Positions 55,375 through 64,000 of a stretch of 64,000 nucleotides of DNA are shown here, piece after piece. The stretch is from Effrenium voratum (lineage: Eukaryota > Sar > Dinophyceae > Suessiales > Symbiodiniaceae). The notes beneath the pieces were generated by a model. That model was not told the DNA's origin, did no database searches, and worked only from the letters and a program-made list of their open reading frames with translations. Position numbers and translations under genes: made by a program. The stretch's first letter is position 1, and each line of letters opens with the position of its first letter. The DNA lies in contig CAUJNA010001022.1 of NCBI GenBank assembly GCA_963377175.1, positions 27,501 through 91,500 of the forward strand, given 5' to 3'.

Positions 55375-55610
55375 TGGAAATCACGCGTGGGGGGTCCAAA
55401 TGCTTTTTTTAAAACACGCCCGGGAGGGCCCGTGTTTGTTTATTGGAATCACGACTGGGGAATCCCGGTGTTTCATTTTTTGAAATCACGCCCGGGAGGT
55501 GGCAGTGTGTTGTTTTTGAAAACACGCCTGGGGGGTCCCGGTGTTTTCAGTGAAATCAGCCCTGGGGGTCCCGGCGCTTGTAATTGTTGCATTCACCGGG
55601 GTGTTTCTTC
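55375..55610 (+). repeat. Tandem units around GAAATCACGCC-GGGGGTCCC
   Basis: About five units of 40-55 bp, each with GAAATCACGC or GAAAACACGC, then CTGGGGGGTCCCGGTGTTT or a variant. The same units occur inverted at 57220-57400, so they bracket the segment between. Confidence 0.75.
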
Positions 55611-55688
55611 TTTAGACTTCACCGCCTTGGGGCTCCGCTTTTTTGGTTGAACTCACGCCTCTGGGCCCTGCTGTTTTTTCTTTTGAAG

Positions 55689-55850
55689 TCAGGCCAGGCA
55701 CAATCTCAAAATATGTGATTCCAAAAAGAAAAGGACTGGAGCCGGCGGATTTCAATCAAGAACAGGTTCGCCCAGGCGTGATTAAAAAAAAGACACCGGG
55801 ATCAAGGTGTTCCTTCTTGGGAATCACCAGTCGCTTCGTCTGTGAAAAAA
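55689..55850 (+). repeat. 150-bp direct repeat, left copy
   Basis: ATATGTGATTCCAAAAAG, AAAGGACTGGAGCCGG, GATTTCAA, AGAACAGG, GCGTGATT, GGGATC, GGAATCACCAGTCGCT and CGTCTGTGAAAA, in this order. The same blocks appear in the same order at 57415-57570. Confidence 0.75.
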
Positions 55851-55877
55851 CAAATGAGACACGTAGCGCGTGCAAAA

Positions 55878-56255
55878 ATTCCTCGCCAGCGTGCCCCGCA
55901 GGGTGTTCGCCTTTGCGCAGATTCTGCAGCCACTGTGGCCAAGGAAACGTGTTCTCGGAGGGAGACAGCGTGACGAACAAGTCCGGGAACTTACAAAACC
56001 GAATGGTGCTTCTTCCAGTAGCCCGGCGTCCAAGGCTTGTCCTGCAGCGTGATCCACGGAGTGATGCCCTGCTCCCGAACCATGGAGGCTCTGCCGCTGA
56101 TGCTGGCAAACAGATAGCGACCGATTTGAAGCTGCAACAGGTCCGGCAGCCGCAGGCAGCATGGCCCGCCCGCGTCAGCTCCTTGATGTGCAGCGCTTAC
56201 ATGGACAGCAGGTTGGGGGCTTCCGCGCTGGGCGTGACAACAAAGTGCCTGGAAG
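55878..56255 (-). CDS. Broken minus-strand coding region, possibly Helitron-related
   Basis: Reading leftwards, one frame gives LQIGRYLFASISGRASMVRE, GITPWITLQDKPWTPGYWKK, HHSV and then stops in a TTTT run at 55994-55997. Another frame continues FPDLFVTLSPSENTFPWPQW and LRKGEHPAGHAGEEFLHALR. One base fewer in the TTTT run would join them. Alternatively the GTAAGT at the break is a true donor. The YWKK ... PDLFVTLS ... WPQWL pattern recalls the N-terminal Helitron-like domain (G-P-x-x-F-x-T-x-S followed by W-P), but the spacing is shorter than usual. The plus strand is also open for 218 codons, so the strand is not beyond doubt. Confidence 0.4.
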
Positions 56256-56580
56256 CGCATTTGACAACAGGAGGGGCTCCGTTACGGGATTGCAAGTAGC
56301 CTTCTTGGATTCTTGGATGTGCTCCTTGGCTTCAGACGAATCAAGGGCGCCGGTGAGCAGCTCATTGCATGAAGGAACACAAGCTCTTCAAGGAAGCGCC
56401 CTTCAGGCCCTTCCCAGTGAGGAAGCCGATTGTGTCGATCATGACCCGGGCAGGAACCGCCAAAGCTGTCGAAGTTCAGAAGGCCGTGCGTCGGCGGCGT
56501 GAAAAAGTTCTTGGACTCGCAATTGACAAACAGAGGAGGTTCCGTTACAGGATTGCAAGTAGTTTCCTTTGGTGGGCTGC
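56256..56580 (+). repeat. Direct repeat of about 55 bp, 263 bp apart
   Basis: TTTGACAACAGGAGGGGCTC and CGTTACGGGATTGCAAGTAG (56258-56300) recur as ATTGACAAACAGAGGAGG-TTCCGTTACAGGATTGCAAG (56521-56563). The sequence between (56369-56593) has an open plus frame with a basic reading (RAGTAKAVEVQKAVRRRREK) and an equally open minus frame, so no gene is called. Confidence 0.6.
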
Positions 56581-57219
56581 TAGCTTGCGTTAGCCATTGT
56601 GGCTGTGAAGAAGCGCTTCAAATCGCGCGCAGGTTCATGGCAAAATTCACGAAACCAAGTCGTCGGACCCTTCCTCCTGCCCGGCTGGCACGCTATCCCG
56701 GCCACTAGCTGGAGCGCCTGGGTGAACGCGGGCGCATTCTTGTCGAGTCCGAATGCTCGGCTCGCGTGTTAAGTGCTGCGAACAGCTGGGGCGGCCGAAG
56801 TTGAGTTCGCAGACCTCACAACTTTGAGCTCCAGACTGCCCATGTAGCGACGTGCGCGATTCTTTTCCTGGCGGTCTGGTTGTGTCGCGTGCGTCGCTGA
56901 CGTGCGTGCGGAGGATTTCGATTGGCGCATCCAGTGTCGCACGCGTAACCGGAAACTACTCGCGCCTGCGGCGTTCCAACGCTGCCGTCACAGCGTTGCA
57001 GCTGCCGGGTTTGCAGCGTGTCACGCGCAGGGAATCACTTGCACGTGCCCGCTGTCTGCTAGTAGTTGTCTTGCAGAACCCCCCCGCATGTGGCTCCTGC
57101 GGGTGAATTCATTTTCACAATGGTTTGGGTAAATTGGGCCAAGGGTGGGAAGCGGACCCCTCCTCATAATCGCTTGGCAGCAAACATACCCGGGACCACA
57201 GGCATGAATGCAACAAAAA
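56581..57219. other. GC-rich stretch without clear gene
   Basis: GC-rich and CpG-rich (56640-57090) with several short open frames on both strands, none with convincing boundaries. Probably part of the same composite structure. Confidence 0.35.
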
Positions 57220-57400
57220 CAAACATCGACCCCCAGGCGTGATTTCAAAAAACGGAACCCCCCTAACAATTTCAATAAGGAATCACCGGGACCAGGACCC
57301 CGGGCTTGATTAAAAAAATAAAACACTGGGACCCCCCAGACGTGATTTCAATAAACAAACACCGGGACCCCCCAGACGTGATTTGAAACAAAAAAGACTC
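57220..57400 (-). repeat. Inverted tandem units (GGGACCCCCC-GGCGTGATTTC)
   Basis: Four to five units of 40-45 bp, each GGGACCCCCCAGACGTGATT followed by TCAA and an A-rich spacer. They are the reverse complement of the units at 55375-55610. Confidence 0.75.
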
Positions 57401-57414
57401 CTGACCCCCCAGGA

Positions 57415-57570
57415 AATATGTGATTTCAAAAAGGAAAGGACTGGAGCCGGTGGGATTTCAAAGAACAGGACTCCCCAACGCGTGATTTCAAAAAACAATC
57501 GGGATCCCGGAGTTTGTTCTTTGGAATCACCAGTCGCTCACTCACTTGCTTGCTCGCTCCGTCTGTGAAA
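57415..57570 (+). repeat. 150-bp direct repeat, right copy
   Basis: Right partner of 55689-55850. It has the same block order but an extra CACTCACTTGCTTGCTCG insertion before CGTCTGTGAAAA. The two copies flank about 1.55 kb. Confidence 0.75.
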
Positions 57571-58896
57571 ATCACACCAGAATGAGAATCCAAACTGAGA
57601 AAATTCAAAATGCGAAAGGGTTTGAAACAGTATTTCGGGAGAGAATAAACAGGCCCTAACCCACCAACAAGAAGAGACAGTTTAAGCCCCCCAGTCCCAA
57701 GGGCAAAGTGGTGCCCTCGGCTGGCAATGAACCACACAGATAACAAACGGGGGATCCTGTTTAACCGCAAAACCCAAACAGGAAAGGGGACCAGCGCAGC
57801 CAACCAGGCGAGCGCAGCAAGCAAGCGAGCAAAGCAATTAACCAAGCAAAAGCGGAGCAGCAGCAACAGAGCGCACACCACCAGACAAACAACCGACCCA
57901 CAACCAAAGAACGTGCCTACCGCCGCGAACCTCAGCCCGATCTTTTGCAAGACCGAGATGAGTAGCGGCGCCGTAGGCAGCCGATGCCGTTATGGCGGCG
58001 GAGTCCGACGCGGTGAAAAGCTTGAGCCAAATGCCGCGTTGGGCATAGGCAGGAAATGACATACGCTATGATAAAAGTACATGCCCCCAAAAACACCCCC
58101 CTCGACTGTACAAAGAGAAGGAGTGAATTTGGAAAGGCGCATTGGCCATTTGAAGTTGAATAGCACCAAAAAAGGAACAAAGACGATTAGACTACCAGGG
58201 TTCGCGACCCCATACCCGGGCTCGCTTTGGAGCCCGGATCCCGCCACCACCCCGAATTACGGGTATGGGGCGGATCACGCCGGTAGCCAAATCAACCAAG
58301 AGAAACAAAAGAAGGAAAGAAACAAAGATTCAACTCCAAAATGGCAGGCATGAAATATCTGCGATGCAACCACATTGAATCATTAGATTCACGTGGATTT
58401 AGGGCTTGAATTATATTGTCAAAAGCGCATTGGCTTGCTGGTTGAAGCGTGGTGCATAGACCGAAATATCTCGGCCTTGAACGGCACCGTCTAGGCGCGC
58501 GATCACTCGAAGACAACCTCCAGGGATACCGCCAGCGGCATTCGGCGGTTCAGGTCCGAGTAGGACCTCACCGGCAGCGGTGCGGGGCATCCGTGATCCT
58601 CACCTCGGCACCTTGATGAGCTCCATCACCAGCAGCAGCCGCGGTGCAGGAGGATGCAGATCACCAGCGGCCATAGACGCCGCCGAGGGTGACTGCCTTG
58701 CTGTGGCGACGCACACCTGACAGGTAATCGCAGCTTGCGCGAATAGCGCACAGCCACGCATGCAGATGAATTCTGAAATGGCGAATAGCCCAGACAACGA
58801 AATACGACAAGGAGCATAGTCCATCCTGTGAATTCCGAAATGAAAGCATGCGCGCGTTGGCGCAGCCATGCAAAACACACAGACAGACTTCAGGTA
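57571..58896. other. Non-coding stretch downstream of the large gene
   Basis: Contains CCCCATACCCG (58208-58218) and its exact inverse CGGGTATGGGG (58260-58270), enclosing a second stem CCGGGCTC/GAGCCCGG. This is a strong hairpin candidate. Sequence from 58500 to 58896 is GC-rich and immediately follows the stop of the minus-strand gene, so it may be its 3' UTR. No other gene recognised. Confidence 0.5.
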
Positions 58897-59600
58897 TTAC
58901 TGATGTCGTCCGCCGCCGTGCCGTCCCTTCCCCTTGTTGACATTCCAGTCCCCGAGGAGGCACTGTCTCGGCCAACTCGTCATCGTCACCCCAGGTAGGG
59001 GTATGCGGCGAGTTCGGATTCTCGAACTCGCGGGGATCACCCTGCATATGCGGCTGCCAACCCTGCGGCATTGCGCCGGGCCACATTTGCGGCATCATGC
59101 CAACCATGGGCTGTTGCATGTATCCTCCCATCGGGAAATTGGGATACATCGGACTTGGGAACGGGAAAGGAGCAGCCTGTGCGCCCCTGTAGCCCGACTC
59201 GCGAGCATCAGGCTGATACCCGCCAGTGGGAGTTCTCGATCTGGCGGATCCGCCACGACCGGGCTGCCCTTGTTGGTAGCCGTATTGGCCACCCTTGCCT
59301 TTGTACTGGTCACCCTTGTGACCCTTTCCTGTAAATTGGTCACCTTTGTGACCCTTGCCGGAGAACTGGTCACCCTTGTGACCTCCACCCTTGGGCCAGG
59401 AGTGCGCAGGGGCTTTGCCCTTTTGTTGATCCCCCTTTGCCCTGAAATCAGGTCGCGGGGTAGCAGACCGATGATCTCCCCTATATAGGAGTGGCTGCCC
59501 GCCTATGGTGCTTCCCAGTCGGCGGGTCAGCAAAAACAATGGCGCTTTGGCCGTCGCGCTGTGCAGCGGGGACCATGTCAACCTTGTTGTTCTCGACATA
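58897..59600 (-). CDS. Part 8: GKG-rich C-terminal tail
   Basis: A short bridge (YVENNKVDMVPAAQRDGQSA, IVFADPPTGKHHRRAATP) leads, after another frame change, into RPDFRAKGDQQKGKAPAHSW. Three perfect-length 10-residue repeats of the type GKGHKGDQFS follow (59302-59391). Then comes a Met/Pro/Gln-rich stretch (GGYMQQPMVGMMPQMWPGAM) and, after a last change near 58960 in a GGGG run, DWNVNKGKGRHGGGRHQ and TAA. Basic Gly-rich tails of this kind usually bind RNA. Confidence 0.55.
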
Positions 59601-62600
59601 AATGTACGTATGCCTCAGCATACTCAATCGGGGCCGTGATGGATCCACCACCGGCCCGCAGAGAGTCGATACTCAAATCGAGAACTGTGGAGGCATCAAA
59701 ACTTGGGTCCTCACTATTGAAGTCCGAGAGGCGTCGCTCAGCCTGTACCAATGACATTATAATGTCCGCACGTGAGGCGCCTAGGCCATACAGCGGAACC
59801 AAATATCCATCCTCAATTCCGATGCGGTAGGCATCAAAAATATGCACAGAGAGGTAAAGGGCAAATGCTGAATTTAGACTGCCCTTTCTCGTCATATGAC
59901 GACCCCATTGCGCCGCCTGTTGCGGGTGCTCGATCAAATATGTAAAAACAGACATATAGTCGGGAATCGAGACGCCAGTATTGCTCTCCTCGATGAGCAG
60001 CTGTTTCGCTACCCACCGCTCGAGAGCCTCATCACTCGCCCGCACACAAGCGTGAGTGTCCTTTGAGGTGACCTTTGCAACCTCCTGAAACGCAACTTGC
60101 ACAATGTCCGCATTGGGAATGTGCACAAGGTGCGGCGCACAGCGCAAACCGGTGATCATACAGCTGACCACCTCGCGGATCGGGTTTACCGATGCCATGA
60201 GAGGGGCCCACGCGTCGGTCTCCCCTTCATACCAGCTGCTGGCGCGGACTGCTTTGAGCCCTTCTAGCCAGATTGGCTGTCCATTCTTAACCAGAGAGCG
60301 GACGGTGCCTGGCACCCATTCACGATAGAAAATCGGCAGATGGCAACCATTGCATAGAATGGTGCCATACATGTTCAAATGCGCGCACCGAGGGTATTAG
60401 TAGTCATGCATGGGAGCATTGTCCCATGAAAATGACACCCCTCTCCGCGGTCCCTGAACATTCAACTCACGGACCGCCCAGGGACGGATGTATATTACAT
60501 CCCCTTCCTGGTGCAGATAGCATGCGCGCCAGAAGGGCGCATGTATCTCCTCCCGCACGGCGATCAAACCGCGTCGGGTTTTGTAGATGCCGGCGGCTTC
60601 CTCGATGGCCATCCACTTTAGGTCAACGGCCACAACGACATGGCGCTTGTCCATGTATTTGACGCGATCGTCAACATAAAATTCGCCCTCATTATTGGGG
60701 CTTGGCAACTTGAGGAGAGGCACCTTTGCGCCCTCCAACCCAATCATGATCTCCCCCCTGCAGACCTGCTCAGGTCGCATGGGGAAAACTGTGATGGCGA
60801 ATTTGCCGGGCCTCCGAATGCACCTCGTTTTGAGGGCGGACCGATACTCGGCCATCGTCAGCAGCACGTATCCCGTGTAAGGGACCTCCGCTGCTCCCGG
60901 ACTCCCAACGGCCTAAGCAAAGGCCCCATAGGCGTTCGGTCACGCAGTGCCCAACGCTTGAAAACTTTGAACGGCACGTCCCTCCCGATTAGGGTGGAAC
61001 GCGCAAAAAGCACCTCATTCGGGCGCACAGTCGTGCCATCTCCCCTCCAGACTGTCCGTATTAGGAGCTCGACTGGAGGGTACGCTGGGCTCTCCTTCGC
61101 GAGAGAACCCGCCCAGGTCGCCACCTCGACACTCGTGCACTTATGGATCCCGTATAGGGCCTCAAAGAGCGTTGAGATTAGAGTCATTGACATCCAACCT
61201 CCCAGAATGTCTGTAACCGTCCCACACAAGAAGGGAGCCGGCTCACCGGGCTTCACGTTCAACCGCGTTGGGTCAGTGTTGCCCGACAAAATTTCTAGCA
61301 GCATTTGCGACTCCCTGGAGCTTCGCCCAAGCATCGCCGACGTATCCTTAATCTCGGGGAAAAAATGGAAGATGTCGTTACCGGCAGGACAGGCGATTCT
61401 GCCTGCTGTCCCGCTCTGTGCATCAAACACAACCTCTTCACCCTCGTATGTGAGGTTGTAGGTGCTCGCAATCGGGCACACATCGGGCTTTGCCATCAGT
61501 GCATCCTCCAGCGACGCACCAGCAGGGAGGACGCCCTTTTCGTGCGCTTTGGCACCTATGGGACCAGTCCCCGCTGACATAAGCCGATAGTTTTCGGCAC
61601 GAACGTATGGAAATAGGTTTTTCATCCTCTCAATTTCCTCTTCTGTGGTGCGCCACGCCTTTGCCTCATAGTAGGGCGGCTCCTGCTTTGAGGGCACTAG
61701 GTCGCGGTCGCCCATTGATGAGAACTTGTCCACATATGGGCCCATCCCATCATCATCTACGTGACCCTCGTGATCCTCATCCGAGACGTACTCCCTGGCG
61801 GCTCGCCCAGAGCGTCCAGATCGACCTTACCAAGGTCGACCAACGCCGGAGAATCCAGGATTCTCTGAATCCTCATGAGCTCGTTTCTGAACTGCTCAAA
61901 ACCTCCGGGCTTTCCAGCTACGGAGGTCGGCATTGCGCCCTCCCATGAGTCTGGAAACATGCACACATTCGTAGGGGAATACTCGTCATCGGAAATATCC
62001 CGGTACATCGCTGATCAGTGTCACATCCAACAAGCCGCTTAGGGCCTCAGGACGCGACGCTTTCGCCGGATGCGGCTTTGCGCTCTTTGACGCTACAGCA
62101 GCCTCTTCGGTTGCTTTGTTCTTCTTCTCATCGCCCTTACTCCCCTCTCTATCCACATCCATCGCGGACGGCTGTGCGCTCCCCTCCGTCCCGCCCATTG
62201 GCGGTTCAGGGGTTGGACAGGGGACTCCTTCGTGCGGGCTTTGCCGAAATACTGTCCTGGGATCTGCACGCTCCCAATGGAGCCACCGCCAGTCTCTCTT
62301 GGACGCTTGGCGGTGTGAGCCGACCCAGTATGTACAGCAGGAGCCGATCGCCTAGGAAGGCCCTTACTGACCGACAGAGATGGAGGAGGCGGCTTCACCT
62401 TGGGAGCCGGCTCCGCCTTGGGCGCCGGTTCCGGATCAATTACGCAGGACCTGAGGTCGAAACTTTCTGACCTCAAAAGGCCCGCGCAATAGGAACGGAA
62501 GACGTCCTCAACCTCCCGAGCAAGGAACTCGGGATGGTCCTCCTCCTTCGGAGGAGTTCTCCAGTCGTCATATCCAACGAGCAGATTCCTGCCCACGATT

Positions 62601-64000
62601 TCATTGAATCGATACGTGCCCAAACCGGCATAGCGGTTGGCAGCCCGAAGAACATTACAAAATCTTTCGACCTTTTCGGTCGCCGCAATGGCCGCAGCCA
62701 TCTGAGGGTGAATATACCCAGTTTCAGTCATGCATCCTGCGGCTTCGCGCAAGCATGACCTCGCACGCCACAGATTCGCGGCGGCCTTGTAAAAGTCGCA
62801 GTACTCAACGTTCCACGTTGCGTCCTGCGCGCTGAGCTCATCATCTCCGCTTTGGGAGTCGGGCAGAGTGAGCCCCAAACGGATCTCCCGACCGCGGAAT
62901 ACGTCGGCGGAGATCTGGTTCGAATTCGGCTGATCCTCCAGCGGAGGACGGGGAACATATTGTTTCCCTGGGCCGACACATGACTCATTTGCCGCTTCCC
63001 TGCTTGGATGCTCCCTCTCGGTTTGCATCTGGTGAAACCGCGCGACTAGGTCCGACCGAGGGCCAAACGACAATGGCCCAAGGTTATCCTCAGCCCACTC
63101 AGCAAGCGCCTTGGCTCCTGCGTGATGAATGTCATCGGCATTCAACGTGTCAGACAGAATGGCCTTTGACAGGAAATCCCAGTCGTATTCGCCGTAACGA
63201 CGATCAGTTGCTGAAGCATTGTCCAGCAGCTGGAAAAACTCATCCTCTGATAGCCCTTGCCACAGAGTAAGAGCGAGGGCATCCTCAATAGAGTCAGCCT
63301 GATTAGGGTAAAAAAAGCGCCTTGGCCAGGCCCCGTTCCTCCACGCCGCCAACGCGGGCGGGTAACCGGCTCTTCGGAACAGGTAATGCACAACGATGCA
63401 AGCATCCGCGCTTTCAGCGGGCGCATAATACTCCGACTCCGGGCCAGATTCATGGTCCCCGGGTTCAGACGGATCATCGTCGCCATCAGGCGGATTGGGT
63501 CCACCACCTCCACCAGTCCCGCTCCCATCCATAGGATCGTCGCGGCCCGGTAGCTCATCGGCAGGGGAGGTAGGGGAATCTCCCTCCGCCCCATTGCCGT
63601 TCCCATCATTGCCGCCACCCACAGCGCCTTGGCTGGGTGAAGCCCCTTTGGCCCCACCTGCATCCGCAGGTGCGGGCTGTGCCCAGCGGGTCTGGATGCT
63701 TCGGGATGAGAAGCCATCCCCATCGACGCATCGGTCGACAGGGACGGGGTGCTGTCCTCTGGCTGAGGATTATCCCCACCAGCGACATCTGGAACGCTGC
63801 CCCCACGCTTAAGTGACGGCTCTGTCTGGCTAGGCTTCGCCGGCTCAGACAGGCTAGCCGGGGGGCTTTTGACTGCCTTCCGCGGCGGAACCTCGGGCCG
63901 AGGGTGCGTGATCTCACTATTCGCGGGAGCGCATTCCCCCGAACCCCCATCATTCGGTGCGTCAGCACCTGCCGCTTTAGGCACGGGTGCGCCCGTGACC
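58897..64000 (-). CDS. Large unrecognised protein, frame broken, 5' end outside the window
   Basis: One coding region of about 1,690 codons runs from the right edge to TAA at 58897-58899. Codon use, amino-acid composition and direction are continuous, but the frame changes near 63650, 62225, 62010, 61805, 60895, 59600, 59485 and 58960. There is also a TAA at 60397-60399. At several breaks one base more or less in a run of three or four C or G restores the reading. Order of parts: Pro/Ser/Glu-rich start; acidic Gly/Asp-rich linker; a folded region of about 350 residues; another Pro-rich linker; an acidic hinge; folded regions at 61.7-59.6 kb; and a GKG-rich tail with 10-residue repeats. I recognise no known domain. 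The basic Gly-rich tail suggests RNA binding. A retroelement or virus-like structural protein cannot be excluded. Pseudogene and indel-rich assembly are both possible. Confidence 0.65.
59302..59391 (-). repeat. 30-bp coding minisatellite, three units
   Basis: Each unit is 30 bp and contains GGTCACCCTTGTGACC or GGTCACCTTTGTGACC, itself a near-palindrome (GGTCAC...GTGACC). Each encodes one GKGHKGDQ-type decapeptide, so the repeat keeps frame. Confidence 0.85.
59600..60396 (-). CDS. Part 7: helical globular segment
   Basis: In the same frame as part 6 after the TAA. ATG at 60378 or 60372, then YGTILCNGCHLPIFYREWVP with a C-x2-C pair, VREVVS-like and helix-rich sequence (FQEVAKVTSKDTHACVRASD, LIEHPQQAAQWGRHMTRKGS, SAFALYLSVHIFDAYRIGIE, IIMSLVQAERRLSDFNSEDP), ending PIEYAEAYV. 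The reading then moves to YVENNKVDMVPAAQRDGQSA (59600-59485). Confidence 0.55.
60397..60900 (-). CDS. Part 6: globular segment ending at TAA
   Basis: Reads AAEVPYTGYVLLTMAEYRSA, RPGKFAITVFPMRPEQVCRG, YMDKRHVVVAVDLKWMAIEE and GDVIYIRPWAVRELNVQG, rich in beta-type hydrophobic patterns. Ends PMHDY then TAA (60397-60399). The next part continues in the same frame after the stop, so the TAA is either a true end with a second ORF beginning at 60378 or a nonsense change. Confidence 0.5.
   Translation of the reverse strand, partial: PGAAEVPYTGYVLLTMAEYRSALKTRCIRRPGKFAITVFPMRPEQVCRGEIMIGLEGAKVPLLKLPSPNNEGEFYVDDRVKYMDKRHVVVAVDLKWMAIEEAAGIYKTRRGLIAVREEIHAPFWRACYLHQEGDVIYIRPWAVRELNVQGPRRGVSFSWDNAPMHDY
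60895..61815 (-). CDS. Part 5: globular segment
   Basis: Starts with the acidic hinge EYVSDEDHEGHVDDDGMGPY and continues as folded protein: TYNLTYEGEEVVFDAQSGTA, GNDIFHFFPEIKDTSAMLGR, FLCGTVTDILGGWMSMTLIS and TLIGRDVPFKVFKRWALRDR. Ends at the frame change near 60895, where one extra G in a GGG run restores the reading into the next part. No domain recognised. Confidence 0.55.
61805..62008 (-). CDS. Part 4: short acidic segment
   Basis: Reads YRDISDDEYSPTNVCMFPDS, FEQFRNELMRIQRILDSPAL and VDLGKVDLDALGEPP, then shifts to REYVSDEDHEGHVDDDG of the next part. The change lies at GAGCCGCCAGGGAG, where one extra C would join the two. Confidence 0.5.
61998..62230 (-). CDS. Part 3: charged linker
   Basis: After the frame change the reading is PEPPMGGTEGSAQPSAMDVD, DEKKNKATEEAAVASKSAKP and RPEALSGLLDVTLISD. 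An in-frame ATG at 62198 could be a start if this were a separate ORF, but the preceding codons in this frame are already protein-like. Confidence 0.5.
62230..63640 (-). CDS. Part 2: acidic linker plus main folded region
   Basis: Begins GGGNDGNGNGAEGDSPTSPA and an Asp/Gly/Pro-rich linker. Then comes a well-composed globular stretch (VVHYLFRRAGYPPALAAWRN, ALALTLWQGLSEDEFFQLLD, KVERFCNVLRAANRYAGLGT, YDDWRTPPKEEDHPEFLARE) and a Pro-rich tail (APKAEPAPKVKPPPPSLSVS). It is the longest intact frame of the gene, about 470 codons. The frame continues to 62093 but becomes unnatural after KESPVQPLNRQ, where the next frame takes over. No domain recognised. Confidence 0.6.
63640..64000 (-). CDS. Part 1: disordered N-terminal region
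   Basis: Open to the window edge. Reads APVPKAAGADAPNDGGSGEC, PPRKAVKSPPASLSEPAKPS and DNPQPEDSTPSLSTDASMGM. Proline-, serine- and glutamate-rich, surely unstructured. The reading then moves one frame, to AQPAPADAGGAKGASPSQGA, somewhere between 63630 and 63700. Confidence 0.55.

Noticed and set aside
55643..56299. 218-codon plus-strand frame with Cys pairs (CSHCGQG)
   Set aside because: It overlaps the minus-strand reading, starts within repeat sequence and includes part of the 150-bp direct repeat. The minus-strand reading is more protein-like. It is kept only as an alternative.
61757..62198. Two small overlapping genes with ATG starts (62198 and 62008)
   Set aside because: Codons upstream of each ATG in the same frame are already protein-like, and the preceding frame degenerates at the same point. 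A single broken gene explains this better than overlapping ORFs.
1..64000. Prokaryotic or organellar origin
   Set aside because: No compact genes, ribosome-binding sites or operons were seen. Long microsatellites, intron-like sequence and splice-bounded islands indicate nuclear DNA.

Overview
The window looks like nuclear DNA of a eukaryote with very sparse coding sequence, most probably a dinoflagellate. Four things point there: short GC-rich coding islands of 35-130 nt scattered through kilobases of repeat-rich sequence; splice donors that include GC and GA as well as GT; an island at 19.0 kb reading KVKNTFIDVP, which resembles a motif I associate with many Symbiodiniaceae proteins; and a large protein at 58.9-64 kb with a GKG-rich tail. 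I could run no search, so the assignment is inference. There is no sign of prokaryotic gene organisation.

Layout. 1-38 kb: plus-strand islands that look like exons (coiled-coil-like pieces at 9.2, 10.1, 10.6, 11.6 and 13.1 kb; the KNTFI motif at 19.0 kb; an EF-hand half at 29.3 kb; two related exons at 27.5 and 35.7 kb), set in introns or intergenic DNA full of small dispersed repeats. A three-exon minus-strand gene with a Cys-x2-Cys pair lies at 6.0-7.1 kb. 38.2-39.6 kb is an AT-rich inverted array of TTCTAAAAA-type monomers. 39.6-42 kb is AG/CT-rich with internal duplications. 42.4-47 kb is a 4.4 kb TACA/TTACA microsatellite that starts beside a SINE-like tRNA-derived sequence. 47-48.6 kb holds purine tracts and a GGAT-GGGA-GGAA tract. 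48.6-55 kb is mostly empty, with a plus exon next to an odd tRNA-like gene (51.9 kb) and a minus exon (53.4 kb). 55.4-57.6 kb is a composite repeat structure around coding-like sequence that faintly recalls Helitron proteins. 58.9-64 kb is one long minus-strand coding region open at the window edge.

The last region is the largest gene. Its frame changes about eight times and it has one in-frame stop, yet protein-like sequence continues across every break, and most breaks can be explained by one base in a short homopolymer. Either the gene is decaying or the sequence carries single-base indels, and this uncertainty applies to every ORF in the window. Whether the plus-strand islands belong to one very long gene or to several cannot be decided without transcripts.
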